A stretch of 64,000 nt of DNA from Tsukamurella tyrosinosolvens (GCF_900104775.1 NZ_FNSA01000003.1:3038001-3102000); one strand, 5' to 3'. Shown: positions 44,193-53,178, numbered from the stretch's first letter. A program made the numbers and translations. The notes: a model not told the origin generated them from the sequence alone.

Positions 44193-44986
44193 CCGGCGGC
44201 CTCCCGGTCGTCCTGCTGCACGGATGGCCGGTCACGGACCTGCATTGGCGTCACCTGGCGCCGCGCCTGCGCGCCGCGGGATTCGATCCACTCCCGATCA
44301 CGCTGCCCGGCTTCGGTTCCGGTGCCGACAGCGGCACCGACTTCCGCAAGAGCGCGCTGGCGGCCCGGGTGAGTGCGCGGCTCGCCGCGGCGGGCATCGC
44401 GCGGTGCGCCGTCGTCGGCCACGACTGGGGAGGCACCGTCGCCGTGCACCTCGCGGCCGCGGCACCCGAGACCGTCTCCGCGCTCGTCGTCGAGGAGGAG
44501 GTCCTGCCCGGGATCGACGTGGCCGTCCCTGCGCCCGGCAGCGAGCACTATCCGGATTGGCACGGCGCGTTCAACCGGGCACCGGGACTCGCCGAGAGCC
44601 TCGTCCCCGGGCGGGAGGACGCGTTCTACGGCGCTTTCCTACGGGAGAGCGCCGGGCCCGCGGGGCTCGATCCGGTCGCGCTGGCGGCGTACGTGGATGC
44701 GTACCGCCCCACCGAGGTTCACCTCGCCGGCCTCGCGCACTACCGCACGCGCGCGCTCGATCTGGCCGATGTGGAAGTGCTGCGCGCGCACCCGATCGCC
44801 GCTCCCGCGCTGGCGATCGGCGGACGGTACGCGATGGGCACCGCCGTCGCGGAAGGGCTGCGTCCGGTCGCTTCCGACGTCCGCGGCGCGGTCCTGCCGG
44901 AGTCGGGCCACTACCCGGCGGAGCAGGAGCCGGAGCGGACCGCCGACGTCGTCATCGATTTCCTGCGGCGGCACGCGGGCCCGTGA
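44189..44986 (+). CDS. Alpha/beta hydrolase (epoxide hydrolase / dehalogenase type)
   Basis: 265 residues, GTG overlapping the kinase stop (GTGA). Oxyanion region LLHGWP, nucleophile Asp79 in VGHDWGG (an Asp nucleophile points to epoxide hydrolase or haloalkane dehalogenase rather than esterase), and a late His in PESGHYPAEQEPE. Cap domain about 115-185. Coupled to the phosphotransferase. The 3' end overlaps the MerR gene by 35 bases. Confidence 0.85.
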   Translation: MTGGLPVVLLHGWPVTDLHWRHLAPRLRAAGFDPLPITLPGFGSGADSGTDFRKSALAARVSARLAAAGIARCAVVGHDWGGTVAVHLAAAAPETVSALVVEEEVLPGIDVAVPAPGSEHYPDWHGAFNRAPGLAESLVPGREDAFYGAFLRESAGPAGLDPVALAAYVDAYRPTEVHLAGLAHYRTRALDLADVEVLRAHPIAAPALAIGGRYAMGTAVAEGLRPVASDVRGAVLPESGHYPAEQEPERTADVVIDFLRRHAGP

Positions 44987-45341
44987 CCTCGCCGGCGGTG
45001 TCGATCACCTCGTCGAGCACCTCGCGCGCCCGCTGGAGGTCGCGGATGCCCGCGTCGATGCGGTCGCGCTCCGCGCGGAGGGTGGCGGCGAGCCACGGCG
45101 TCGCGGACTCGTTCGGCGACCCGTCCTCGTCGTGGATGCACGGCAGCAGCTGGGCGATCACGCCGCTGGCGAGCCCTGCGGCGAACAGTTCCTGGATGCG
45201 CACCACCCGATCGACGGCCCGCTCGGGATAGACCCGTTGCCCGGCGGCGGTACGCGTGGCCGCGAGCAGGCCCTTCTCCTCGTAGTACCGCAGCGAGCGC
45301 ACGCTCACCCCGGTGCGCTCCGCGAGTTCGCCGATCCGCAT
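44952..45341 (-). CDS. MerR-family regulator
   Basis: 129 residues. MerR HTH MRIGELAERTGVSVRSLRYYEEKGLLAATRTAAGQRVYPERAVDRV, then the dimer helix (LRAERDRIDAGIRDLQRAREVLDEVI). One Cys (LLPCIHDED). Divergent from the OYE-type reductase gene, with a long-spacer promoter between them, so it probably activates that gene in response to an electrophile or oxidant. Confidence 0.88.
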   Translation of the reverse strand: MRIGELAERTGVSVRSLRYYEEKGLLAATRTAAGQRVYPERAVDRVVRIQELFAAGLASGVIAQLLPCIHDEDGSPNESATPWLAATLRAERDRIDAGIRDLQRAREVLDEVIDTAGEVTGPRAAAGNR

Positions 45342-45344
45342 CGC

Positions 45345-45376
45345 TTGCCCCTCACATCAGTGTCAGGTTCTAGCGT
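45345..45376 (+). promoter_or_regulatory. MerR-controlled promoter of the OYE gene
   Basis: TTGCCC (45345-45350) and TAGCGT (45371-45376) are 20 bp apart, as in SoxR/MerR promoters. The dyad CCTCACA-TCAG-TGTCAGG (45350-45367, one mismatch) fills the spacer. The -10 box ends 6 nt before ATG 45383, so the mRNA should be leaderless. Confidence 0.6.
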
Positions 45377-45382
45377 ACGGAC

Positions 45383-46468
45383 ATGTCGCTCTTCACGCCG
45401 TACCGCAGCCACACCCTCGACCTCCCGCATCGGATCGTCATGGCGCCGATGACGCGCCTGCGCTCCGAGCCCGACGGCTCCCCCACCGCGGACGTCGTCG
45501 ACTACTACCGGCAGCGCGCCGGGGCGGCGCTGATCGTCACCGAGGGGATGTGGCCGCACTCCTCCGGGCAGAGCGAGGCGTGGGTGCCCGGGCTCGCGAC
45601 GGACCGCCACCAGCGTGCCTGGGCGCGGGTCGTCGACGCCGTCCACGCCGAGGGCGGCCGGATCGTCGCGCAGCTCATGCACGGCGGGCGCAAGGGGCAC
45701 CCGGCCGCCCGGATCGACGGCTCGGTGCCCGCGGGACCGTCGGCGGTGCCCGACGGCGACGTGCTGCACCTGATCGACGGCTCCAAGGCGGCGTGGCCGC
45801 GCCCCGCGGCGATGTCGATCGCCGAGATCGAGGACGCCGTCGGGCAGTACGCGGCGTCGGCCCGCCGCGCGCTGGCGGCCGGCTTCGACGGCGTCGAACT
45901 GCACGGCGCCAACAGCTACCTGATCCACCAGTTCCTCGCCGACAACACGAACCTCCGCGACGACCGCTACGGCGGGTCCGCGGAGAATCGCATGCGATTC
46001 GCCCTCGAGGTGGTGGACGCCGTATCCGACGTCGTCGGCGCCGCGCGCACGGCGATCCGGCTCTCGCCCGGGAATCCCCAGTTCTCCATGGTGGAGCGGG
46101 ATCCCGCCGACCTCTACCGCGGCCTCGTCGATGACCTGGGCCGCCGCGGACTGATGTACCTGCACCTCACGGACAACGACGACTACGCCGCGCTCGCCGA
46201 CCTCCGGCCGCGTTTCGACGGCACCGTCGTCGCGAACGTGGGCGAGAACCGTGTTCCCACGTCGGCGCCCGCCGCCGAGCGGGCACTGGCCGACGGCGCC
46301 GACCTGGTGTCCTTCGGCCGCGCGTTCATCGCGAACCCGGACCTGGTGGAGCGGATCCGGCGGGGCCTCCCGCTGGCTCCGATCCGCGAGGACGTGCTCT
46401 ACGGGCGGACCGCCGAGGGCTACTCCGACTACCCGTGCGCGGCGGTCTCAGCCGGCGGGGATCGGTAG
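45383..46468 (+). CDS. NADH:flavin oxidoreductase, Old Yellow Enzyme family
   Basis: 361 residues forming an FMN-binding TIM barrel: MAPMTRLRS, TEGMWPHSSGQ, VAQLMHGGRKGH, and ELHGANSYLIHQFLADNTNLRDDRYGGSAENRMRF, followed by the phosphate-binding SFGRAFIANPDL. It reduces activated alkenes, nitro esters or quinones using NAD(P)H. It resembles the NemA/XenB group. Induction by the divergent MerR regulator is likely. Confidence 0.93.
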   Translation: MSLFTPYRSHTLDLPHRIVMAPMTRLRSEPDGSPTADVVDYYRQRAGAALIVTEGMWPHSSGQSEAWVPGLATDRHQRAWARVVDAVHAEGGRIVAQLMHGGRKGHPAARIDGSVPAGPSAVPDGDVLHLIDGSKAAWPRPAAMSIAEIEDAVGQYAASARRALAAGFDGVELHGANSYLIHQFLADNTNLRDDRYGGSAENRMRFALEVVDAVSDVVGAARTAIRLSPGNPQFSMVERDPADLYRGLVDDLGRRGLMYLHLTDNDDYAALADLRPRFDGTVVANVGENRVPTSAPAAERALADGADLVSFGRAFIANPDLVERIRRGLPLAPIREDVLYGRTAEGYSDYPCAAVSAGGDR

Positions 46469-47443
46469 CGGCGCGGGCGCGGTGCCCGCGCCGAAGGGGC
46501 TGCCGCCGAGCTTCTCCCGGCCGTGCTCCGTGAACCAGTTCTTCAGGTCCGGGCCCTTCGGCACGATGCCCGACGGGTTGATGTCGCGGTGCACCTCGTA
46601 GTAGTGCCGCTTGATGTGCTCGAAGTGCGTGGAGTCGCCGAAGCCCGGGGTCTGGAACAGGTCCCGCGCGTACGCCCACAGCACCGGCATCTCGCTGAGC
46701 TTCTCCCGGTTGCACTTGAAGTGGCCGTGGTAGACCGGGTCGAACCGGGCGAGCGTGGTGAACAGCCGCACGTCGGCCTCGGTGATGGTGTCGCCCACCA
46801 GGTACCGCTGGGTGGCGAGGCGCTCGGAGAGCCAGTCGAGCCGGGAGAAGAGCTGGTCGTACGCGGCGTCGTAGGACTCCTGGGAGCCGGCGAAGCCGCA
46901 GCGGTACACACCGTTGTTGACGTCGCGGTAGACCAGCTCGTTCACCTCGTCGATCTCGCCGCGCAGGTCCTCGGGGTAGAGCTGCGGGGCGCCGGGGCGG
47001 TGGAAGTCCACCCATTCCAGCTCGAAGTCGAGGGTGATCTGCGGGAAGTCGTTGGTGACCACTGCGCCGGTCGGGACGTCGACGATCGCGGGGACCGTGA
47101 TGCCCTTCGGGTAGTCGGGGACTCGCGCGAAGTAGGCGTCCTGCAGCCGCGGGATCTGCAGCACGGGGTCGAGGCCCCCCGGGTCGAGGTCGAATGTCCA
47201 CGAGCGCTTGTCGTGCGTGGGGCCGGCGATGCCGAGGGAGATCGCGTCCTCGAGGCCCAGCAGGCGGCGCACGATGATGGTGCGCGTGGCCCAGGGGCAG
47301 GCGTACGAGGCGACGAGCCGGTACCGGCCCGGTTCCACGGGGTAGCCGTCGCGGCTGTCGCGGGTGATGCGGGTCTCGATGTACCGGGTGTCGCGCTCGT
47401 ACGGCTTGTTCTCGGTGACGTAGCTGCCCTGTTCCTCGCTCAT
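46448..47443 (-). CDS. Glutathionyl-hydroquinone reductase (Xi-class GST)
   Basis: 331 residues from ATG 47443. N-terminal thioredoxin fold with active-site CPWA at 49-52 (SYACPWATRT), signature VPAIVDVPTGAVVTNDFPQI, then the C-terminal helical domain with LVGDTITEADVRLFTTLARFDPVYHGHFKCNREKL. The enzyme reduces thiol-conjugated hydroquinones; in actinobacteria the thiol is presumably mycothiol. Its 3' end overlaps the OYE gene by 21 bases; both concern quinone chemistry. Confidence 0.93.
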   Translation of the reverse strand: MSEEQGSYVTENKPYERDTRYIETRITRDSRDGYPVEPGRYRLVASYACPWATRTIIVRRLLGLEDAISLGIAGPTHDKRSWTFDLDPGGLDPVLQIPRLQDAYFARVPDYPKGITVPAIVDVPTGAVVTNDFPQITLDFELEWVDFHRPGAPQLYPEDLRGEIDEVNELVYRDVNNGVYRCGFAGSQESYDAAYDQLFSRLDWLSERLATQRYLVGDTITEADVRLFTTLARFDPVYHGHFKCNREKLSEMPVLWAYARDLFQTPGFGDSTHFEHIKRHYYEVHRDINPSGIVPKGPDLKNWFTEHGREKLGGSPFGAGTAPAPLPIPAG

Positions 47444-47555
47444 GGCGTCAAGGTTAGTGACGCCCGCGGGGTAACGTCGAGTGATCGTTACCCGATACAA
47501 GCATTGTCCGTCGATGGAGCCCGCGTCGACGTCCCGAGCTGGAAGGAACGAAGCC

Positions 47556-48056
47556 ATGCGCAAGCCTCTGATCGCCCTCGCCCTCTCCGCCGCGGCCGCC
47601 GCCACGGGTGTCGCCTCCGTCGCCGTCGGCGCGGGTACCGCCGGTGCCGCCCCCGTCACGTGCCCCGAACTCCCGCAGGACCGCATCGACAGCGCGATCC
47701 GCACGATCGCGCCGCCGATGCCCGGCGTCCCGTGGAAGGTGACCGCGATGGGCGGTTCGGTGGACTGCACCCTGAACTGGGTCCGCCTCGACACGGACCG
47801 CGGCACCGGCAGTTCGCCCGTACAGATCCTGCTGTTCGACCACAAGAAGTTCGCCGGCACCCCGACCCCGAAGGGCGACGCGTTCACCTCGGTCGTCGGC
47901 AGCAACGGGCCCGGCCAGATCACCATCCGGTTCAAGTGGCTGGCACCGAACGACCCGAACGCCGCCCCGTCGGGGTCGGCCGACGTCCGGTTCCAGACGA
48001 TGCCGCAGGACGCCCCGCAGCCCTTGGATCCGATCCCGCCGCAGGTCGCCGACTAG
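47556..48056 (+). CDS. LppP/LprE-family secreted protein
   Basis: 166 residues with a signal peptide (MRKPLIALALSAAAAATGVASVAVG...AGAAP, cleavage near 32); there is no lipobox Cys. The mature domain TCPELPQDRIDSAIRTIAPPMPGVPWKV...VDCTLNWVRLDTDRGTGSSPVQILLFD matches the LppP/LprE family of mycolate-producing actinobacteria, with two Cys that may pair. Function unknown. Confidence 0.85.
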   Translation: MRKPLIALALSAAAAATGVASVAVGAGTAGAAPVTCPELPQDRIDSAIRTIAPPMPGVPWKVTAMGGSVDCTLNWVRLDTDRGTGSSPVQILLFDHKKFAGTPTPKGDAFTSVVGSNGPGQITIRFKWLAPNDPNAAPSGSADVRFQTMPQDAPQPLDPIPPQVAD

Positions 48057-48059
48057 GCG

Positions 48060-48557
48060 TCAGCCCTGCGCCGCCGCCCACTCCTCGACGCGGGCGGCGC
48101 TCTCCTCGTCGCTGAGGTCCTCGACGCGGGTCATGATCGACCAGCGCACGCCGTACGGGTCGCGGATGCTGGCGAACCGGTCGCCGGAGACGAAGTTCGC
48201 CACCGGCTCCCGGATGGTCGCGCCCGCGGCTTCGGCGCGCGCGACCACATCGTCGACGCTGCTGCAGTACAGCCCCAGCGAGTAGCAGTCGGCGTCACCG
48301 CCGGGCGGAGCGATGAGGCCGAATTGCTCGTTCGGCTCCCCGAGTTGGAGGCGGCCGTGCCCGAAGTCGAGTTCGGCGTGCACGACGACGCCGCCCATCT
48401 CAGTGACGCCCAACGAGCGAGCCCCGAACACGGACACGTAGAAGTCGATGGCCGCCTTCGCGTTCGGGATCGCGAGGAAGGGCGTCAGCGAGGAGAAGGA
48501 GTGCGGGACCCCGTCGGTGGTGTGTGCGCCGCTCGCGGCGGTGATGTTCTCTGTCAT
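48060..48557 (-). CDS. VOC-superfamily (glyoxalase/PhnB-like) protein
   Basis: 165 residues. Two beta-alpha-beta-beta-beta units: LTPFLAIPNAKAAIDFYVSVFGARSLG...VVHAELDFGHGRLQLGE and YCSSVDDVVARAEAAGATIREPVANFVSGDRFASIRDPYGVRWSIMTRV. Metal-site residues include His near VVHAELDF and the late Glu/His equivalents, but the full set is unclear. Divergent from the AraC regulator. Confidence 0.85.
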   Translation of the reverse strand: MTENITAASGAHTTDGVPHSFSSLTPFLAIPNAKAAIDFYVSVFGARSLGVTEMGGVVVHAELDFGHGRLQLGEPNEQFGLIAPPGGDADCYSLGLYCSSVDDVVARAEAAGATIREPVANFVSGDRFASIRDPYGVRWSIMTRVEDLSDEESAARVEEWAAAQG

Positions 48558-48619
48558 GCGAGTAACGCTACGAGCGCGCCGGGCGCCGTCGATTGAACAT
48601 TCGCGACAGATCCCGCGCC

Positions 48620-48625
48620 TACGAT
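48620..48625 (+). promoter_or_regulatory. Putative -10 box for leaderless AraC gene
   Basis: TACGAT ends 6 nt before GTG 48632; no ribosome site is visible. Confidence 0.4.
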
Positions 48626-48631
48626 CGACCC

Positions 48632-49396
48632 GTGAACCCCCGCGGCATCCTCTATCCGGCGCAGCTCCCCACCTTCGAACGCCGGGCGCCCTCCCCCGCC
48701 GCGCTCCCGCTCGTGCGCTGGTTCTGGATCTCGCAGTGGGCCGTCGCGCCGGGCCGCACGTCCCGGCAGGACGTACTCGCCTTCCCGGCCCTCAACCTCG
48801 TCGTCGAACCCGATCTGGTCGGACTCGCGGGCGCGACGACGGAGCGCTCGCACCGCGACCTCGTCGGCACCGGATGGGCCGTCGGCGCGCTGCTGCGGCC
48901 CGCGGCGACGCCGGCCGTGACCGACGACGCCCGCGCGATCCTCAACGAGTACCCGGCCGTCGACGCCCCGGACCTGCACGGTGGGGTGGCCGCGGCGATG
49001 AGCCGGGGCGACCTCGCCGCGGCGTGCCTCGCCGTCGAATCCTGGCTCACCGCAAGGGTTCCTACGGTGTCCGACGACGCCGCGCTCGCCAACCGGATGG
49101 TCGTGGCGATCGAGGAGGACGAGTCGATCCTCACTGTGGAGGACGCGGCGGCGACGATCGGCGTCTCGCCCCGGACGGCACAGCGCCTGACCCGCCGCTT
49201 CGTGGGACTGACGCCGCTCGCGCTGATCCACCGGCGGCGGCTGCAGCAGGCGGCGCACCTGCTCAGCACGCAGCCGGAGACCGCGGTCGCCGACATCGCC
49301 GCGGACCTGGGCTACGCCGACCAGTCGCACCTGGTCCGGGATTTCCGCAAGGTCCTCGGCTTCACGCCCGGCGGCTACCGCCGGACGGCGCAGTGA
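48632..49396 (+). CDS. AraC-family transcriptional regulator
   Basis: 254 residues from GTG 48632. The N-terminal ~150 residues are a sensor domain of the DUF6597 type (RWFWISQWAVAPGRTSRQDVLAFPALNLVVEP). Two HTHs follow: LTVEDAAATIGVSPRTAQRLTRRFVG and TAVADIAADLGYADQSHLVRDFRKVLGFTPGGYRR. It likely controls the divergent VOC gene. Confidence 0.88.
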   Translation: MNPRGILYPAQLPTFERRAPSPAALPLVRWFWISQWAVAPGRTSRQDVLAFPALNLVVEPDLVGLAGATTERSHRDLVGTGWAVGALLRPAATPAVTDDARAILNEYPAVDAPDLHGGVAAAMSRGDLAAACLAVESWLTARVPTVSDDAALANRMVVAIEEDESILTVEDAAATIGVSPRTAQRLTRRFVGLTPLALIHRRRLQQAAHLLSTQPETAVADIAADLGYADQSHLVRDFRKVLGFTPGGYRRTAQ

Positions 49397-49660
49397 TCAG
49401 TCCCTGCGGGTCACCTTGTCGGCGACGGCGTCGGAGGCCTCGCGGGCCGCGTCGAGGTTCTCCCGGGCGAGCTTGACGCCTTCGGTAGCAGAGGAGGTCG
49501 CGATGTCCGCGGCGCCCGTGGCCATGCGGCCGACACCGCCCATCACGTCGCCCGTCAGCGCCTCGCCGGCGCCCTCGACGATCTCGCCGGACTTGCGCAC
49601 CGAGTCCGCCGCGATCTTGGTGACCGCCTCGATGTTGTCCTGGATCCGCTTGCCGATCAT
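49397..49660 (-). CDS. Small Ala-rich helical protein, unknown
   Basis: 87 residues rich in Ala, Glu, Gly and Lys, with long amphipathic helix character (IQDNIEAVTKIAADSVRKSGEIVEGAGEAL; TEGVKLARENLDAAREASDAVADKV). No signal peptide or Cys. It lies 26 bases after eutC on the same strand but is probably a separate stress-type helical protein. The stop abuts the convergent AraC gene. Confidence 0.6.
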   Translation of the reverse strand: MIGKRIQDNIEAVTKIAADSVRKSGEIVEGAGEALTGDVMGGVGRMATGAADIATSSATEGVKLARENLDAAREASDAVADKVTRRD

Positions 49661-49686
49661 CGGTCTCTCCTTCGCCGCCGCTGCGC

Positions 49687-50481
49687 TCAGTCTAGTCCGC
49701 GCAGGTCAGCGCCTTCCAGTTCCGCGCGGGAAGTGTCCTTGAGGTCGACGCCCGAGCGCCCGAGCCGCCGGGCGCCGACGACGAGGCCCGCCGCGATCCG
49801 GGCGGCATCGGTGTAGCCGAGGCCCTCCGGCGGGTGGATGTTGGAGATGCAGTTGCGGTGCGCGTCCGTGACGCCGGCCCCGAAGTCCTCGGGGTCGGCG
49901 CGGTGGGTGAGGTAGATGCCGAGGCTGTCGGCGACCGACAACCCCGGGCGCTCCCCGATGAGGACCACCAGGGTCCGCGCCCCGAGCGCCCGCGCGACGT
50001 GGTCCCCCAGCGCCACGCGGGCCTGGGTTGCGACGACCGGCGGCGCGACGGTCACATCGGGCGGCAGGGCGGCGAGGACCGCCGCGGCCAACGCGACGCC
50101 GTGATCGGTGAGCGCGCGGGGTGAGAGGCCGTCGGCGAGCACGAGGGCGACGTCGGCGGCACCGTCGGGCACCGTCGGGAGGGCGGACAGATCGGCGGGC
50201 GCCCGGCCCAGATCGGGTCGGCGCAGGTACTCGCCGCGGTCGGCGGCGCGGCTGGTCACGACGACGGGTTCCCCGATGCCCAGATCGCGGGCGCGGGCGA
50301 CGAGGTCGGCGGCGTCGAGCGGTTGGTGGACCGCGTCCCGCGCCGCGGCGTGTGCGGCGGCGAACTCGAGGACGCGCCGCGTGGGCAGCGCATCGCCGGT
50401 GCGCCCCAGCCCGATCCGCGACTGCGTCGTGGTGCGCAGGGCGTCCCAGAACGGATCGTCGGCCCGCTCGGGCGCGCTCAC
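49687..50481 (-). CDS. eutC: Ethanolamine ammonia-lyase small subunit
   Basis: 264 residues. Partner of EutB in the adenosylcobalamin-dependent conversion of ethanolamine to acetaldehyde and ammonia. Family motifs: TQSRIGLGRTGDALPTRRVLEFAAAHAAARDAVH, VTSRAADRGEYLRRPDLGR, ADGLSPRAL, and the C-terminal DAHRNCISNIHPPEGLGYTDAA. Overlaps the end of eutB by 4 bases. Confidence 0.95.
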   Translation of the reverse strand: MSAPERADDPFWDALRTTTQSRIGLGRTGDALPTRRVLEFAAAHAAARDAVHQPLDAADLVARARDLGIGEPVVVTSRAADRGEYLRRPDLGRAPADLSALPTVPDGAADVALVLADGLSPRALTDHGVALAAAVLAALPPDVTVAPPVVATQARVALGDHVARALGARTLVVLIGERPGLSVADSLGIYLTHRADPEDFGAGVTDAHRNCISNIHPPEGLGYTDAARIAAGLVVGARRLGRSGVDLKDTSRAELEGADLRGLD

Positions 50482-51893
50482 CGGGAGACCCCCGAGGCCA
50501 GCTCGCGCAGGGGCGACGACGCGGCGGCGACCTCGCGGAGGCCGCCGGCCTCGTCGGTCATCCCCTGCCGGGCGAGCCAGGCGTCGAACTCCGGCGCGGG
50601 CCGCAGTCCGAGGGCGCGGCGCACGTAGAGCGCGTCGTGGAAGGCGAGCGACTGGTAGCCGAGCATCACGTCGTCGGCGCCGGGCACGGTGATGACGAAC
50701 GACACGCCCGCGACCGCGAGCAGCGTGAGCAGGTCGTCCATGTCGTCCTGGTCGGCCTCGGCGTGGTTGGTGTAGCAGACGTCCACACCCATCGGCAGGC
50801 CCAGGAGCTTGCCGCAGAAGTGGTCCTCGAGGCCGGCGCGAGTGATCTGCTTACCGTCGTAGAGGTACTCGGGCCCGATGAAGCCGACGACCGTGTTCAC
50901 CAATAGCGGGTCGAGGTGCCGGGCCACCGCGTAGGCGCGGGTCTCGAGCGTCTGCTGGTCGACGGGCGCACCGTCGGTGCCGAGGTGCGTGCCCGACGAC
51001 AGCGCGGAGCCCTGCCCGGTCTCCAGGTACATGACGTTGTTCCCGACGGTGCCGCGCCCCAGCTCCCGCGCCGCGGCGTTGGCCTCGTCGAGCAGGCCGA
51101 TGGTGACGCCGAACGCGGAGTTCGCGCCCTCGGTGCCGGCGATCGACTGGAAGACCAGGTCGACGGGCGCGCCCTGCTCGATGAGCCCGAGGGTGGTGGT
51201 GACGTGGCTGAGCACGCACGACTGGGTGGGGATGTCGAAGCGGGTGCGGACCTCGTCGAGCAGGTGCAGCAGGTCGGAGGTCGCGTGCGGCGAGTCGGTG
51301 GCGGGGTTGATACCGATCACGGCGTCGCCGCAGCCGAGCAGCAGGCCGTCGAGGGTGGCGGCGGCGATGCCCCGCGGATCGTCGGTCGGGTGGTTCGGCT
51401 GCAGCCGGGTGGCGAGCGTGCCGGGCAGGCCGACGGTCGTGCGGAACCCGGCGGTGACACGGACCGCCCGTGCCACCGCGATGAGGTCCTGGTTCCGCAT
51501 CAGCTTGCTGACCGCCGCCACCATCTCCGGGGTGAGGGCCGGGCCGAGTGCGGCGAGCCGCGCACCGGCATCGTCGGCCACCGCGATCCGCAGGAGGAGA
51601 TCCCGGAGGTCGCCGACGGTGAGGTGGGCGATGGGCGCGAACGCCGCCCGGTCGTGGCTGTCGATGATGAGGCGGGTGACCTCATCGGACTCGTACGGCA
51701 CGACGAGTTCCTCGAGCAGGGCCGCGAGCGGCACCTCCGCGAGGGCCCACTTCGCGGCGGCCCGCTCGGCGTCGGAGGCGGCCGCGCAGCCGGCGAGCTC
51801 GTCGCCGGAGCGTAGCGGCGTGGCCTTCGCCAGCAGGTCGGCCATCGAGGTGAAGGTGAAGGTCTCCCCGCGCACGGATTGGCTGCGGATCAT
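50478..51893 (-). CDS. eutB: Ethanolamine ammonia-lyase large subunit
   Basis: 471 residues. TIM-barrel catalytic subunit binding ethanolamine and the cobalamin adenosyl group. Motifs: LMRNQDLIAVARAVRVTAGFRTTVGLPGTLATRLQPNHPTDDP, GCGDAVIGINPATDS, SIAGTEGANSAFGV, VMYLETGQGSALSSG, CYTNHAEADQDDMD. No carboxysome-like shell genes are nearby, so this is the simple cytosolic pathway; no aldehyde dehydrogenase is in the window. Follows the HAD lipoprotein gene by 22 bases. Confidence 0.96.
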   Translation of the reverse strand: MIRSQSVRGETFTFTSMADLLAKATPLRSGDELAGCAAASDAERAAAKWALAEVPLAALLEELVVPYESDEVTRLIIDSHDRAAFAPIAHLTVGDLRDLLLRIAVADDAGARLAALGPALTPEMVAAVSKLMRNQDLIAVARAVRVTAGFRTTVGLPGTLATRLQPNHPTDDPRGIAAATLDGLLLGCGDAVIGINPATDSPHATSDLLHLLDEVRTRFDIPTQSCVLSHVTTTLGLIEQGAPVDLVFQSIAGTEGANSAFGVTIGLLDEANAAARELGRGTVGNNVMYLETGQGSALSSGTHLGTDGAPVDQQTLETRAYAVARHLDPLLVNTVVGFIGPEYLYDGKQITRAGLEDHFCGKLLGLPMGVDVCYTNHAEADQDDMDDLLTLLAVAGVSFVITVPGADDVMLGYQSLAFHDALYVRRALGLRPAPEFDAWLARQGMTDEAGGLREVAAASSPLRELASGVSR

Positions 51894-51915
51894 GATTGCT
51901 CCGTTCGAGTGGCTT

Positions 51916-53178
51916 CTAGTAGACGGTATCCGCGACGGAGCCCAGCGGGGCGCCGTCCGCGCCGCGGACCGGCACCTTCGCGCCCGCGGCGTCGGTGCCC
52001 GCGGTCGCGCACGCGTAGGGCTTCGCCTGCGGCTTCGGCTCGATGAACATGGGGTTGACCAGCCACGTGCCGTCGGTGTTCGCGTACGCGGTGCACATGA
52101 GCTCGGGAACGTTGCGGTTGATCACCAGGCGCAGGCCGGTCGCATCGCCGAGGAAGGTGAGGTCGGTGACCGAGTCGCCGGCCGAGAACACCTGCCGGCG
52201 GTCCGCGGGCGCCTGGTGCCAGGCCGCAGCTCCGGTGATGCCGAGGACCTCCTGGTTGACCAGGCAGCGCTTGCCGTCGATGTAGTTGATCATCGAGTCG
52301 TCGCCGTCGGGGACGTCGCCGCAGCCGCGCAGGTGCGGGACGATCCTGCCGTCGGTGACGACGGGGCGGATCCCGATCAGCTTGTCGGGCGCGAGCCCGA
52401 CCTCGGGTGCCCAGGCCCGGACGACCGGCTGCGCGGAGGCGGAGATGATCCGGACGTCGAAGCCGTTGGCCACCAAGGTCCCGATGAGGTCCTTGATCTG
52501 GCTGTAGTAGCGCACCCAGGCGGCGACCTCGGTGCTGCCGACGCGCTGCTTCGCGCCCTCGGGCGCGGCGAGCGCCTCGGTGCGAGCGGTCTTCGCGAAG
52601 TCCTCGATCTCGGCCTCGGCGTAGCCGGCCATGAGCTGGACCACCCAGGCGTAGGCGGGCTCCATGCGGCGGTGGTCGTAGCCGGCGAAGGCCGGCTTCC
52701 CACCGATCTCCCCGTCGTCGACCACCGCGACGAGCGCGTCGGCGCAGCGGGCGTCGCGATCGGTCGGCAGCGGCGCGCCCGGTGCCGCGAGCGTGGTCGG
52801 GCACGCCTCGGCGAGGGCCTGCGCCGCCTCGGGCACGAGGTAGCGGCTGGTCGAGCGCCAGTCGCCGTTCGCGGGCTGCCGGACCTTGCCGGTGCGGATC
52901 ATCCAGTACGCGGTCGCGGAGCCGATGTCGTTGCGCACCACCGTGTTGTCCCAGTCGAACAGGGCGACGGGAGCAGAGCCGTCGTGCGCGGTGCCGCAGT
53001 GGCCGCGCTCGGCGATCAGCTTCTGGAGGCGGTCGTGGTTGTCGCCGTACCAGCCGGCGTCCGGCGCGAGGGTGCGGCACTCGGCGGCCGTGCCCTTCGC
53101 GTCGTTCGTCGTGCAGGCGGCGATCGGGGCGAGCGCCAGGGCCGCCGCGGCGAACAGCGCCGCGCGGGTGTGCCTCAC
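51916..53178 (-). CDS. Secreted HAD-IB phosphatase lipoprotein of the ethanolamine operon
   Basis: 420 residues from GTG 53178, which overlaps the permease stop (GTGA). Lipobox APIAAC with Cys22. HAD motif I FDWDNTVVRND at 74-83 (nucleophile Asp75, acid Asp77), motif II ISASAQPVV, motif IV AGDSVTDLTFL. This is the phosphoserine/phosphocholine phosphatase subclass, so it may release ethanolamine from phosphoethanolamine outside the cell for the adjacent permease; that role is inference from position. The C-terminal ~80 residues are Cys-containing and variable. Confidence 0.75.
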   Translation of the reverse strand: MRHTRAALFAAAALALAPIAACTTNDAKGTAAECRTLAPDAGWYGDNHDRLQKLIAERGHCGTAHDGSAPVALFDWDNTVVRNDIGSATAYWMIRTGKVRQPANGDWRSTSRYLVPEAAQALAEACPTTLAAPGAPLPTDRDARCADALVAVVDDGEIGGKPAFAGYDHRRMEPAYAWVVQLMAGYAEAEIEDFAKTARTEALAAPEGAKQRVGSTEVAAWVRYYSQIKDLIGTLVANGFDVRIISASAQPVVRAWAPEVGLAPDKLIGIRPVVTDGRIVPHLRGCGDVPDGDDSMINYIDGKRCLVNQEVLGITGAAAWHQAPADRRQVFSAGDSVTDLTFLGDATGLRLVINRNVPELMCTAYANTDGTWLVNPMFIEPKPQAKPYACATAGTDAAGAKVPVRGADGAPLGSVADTVY

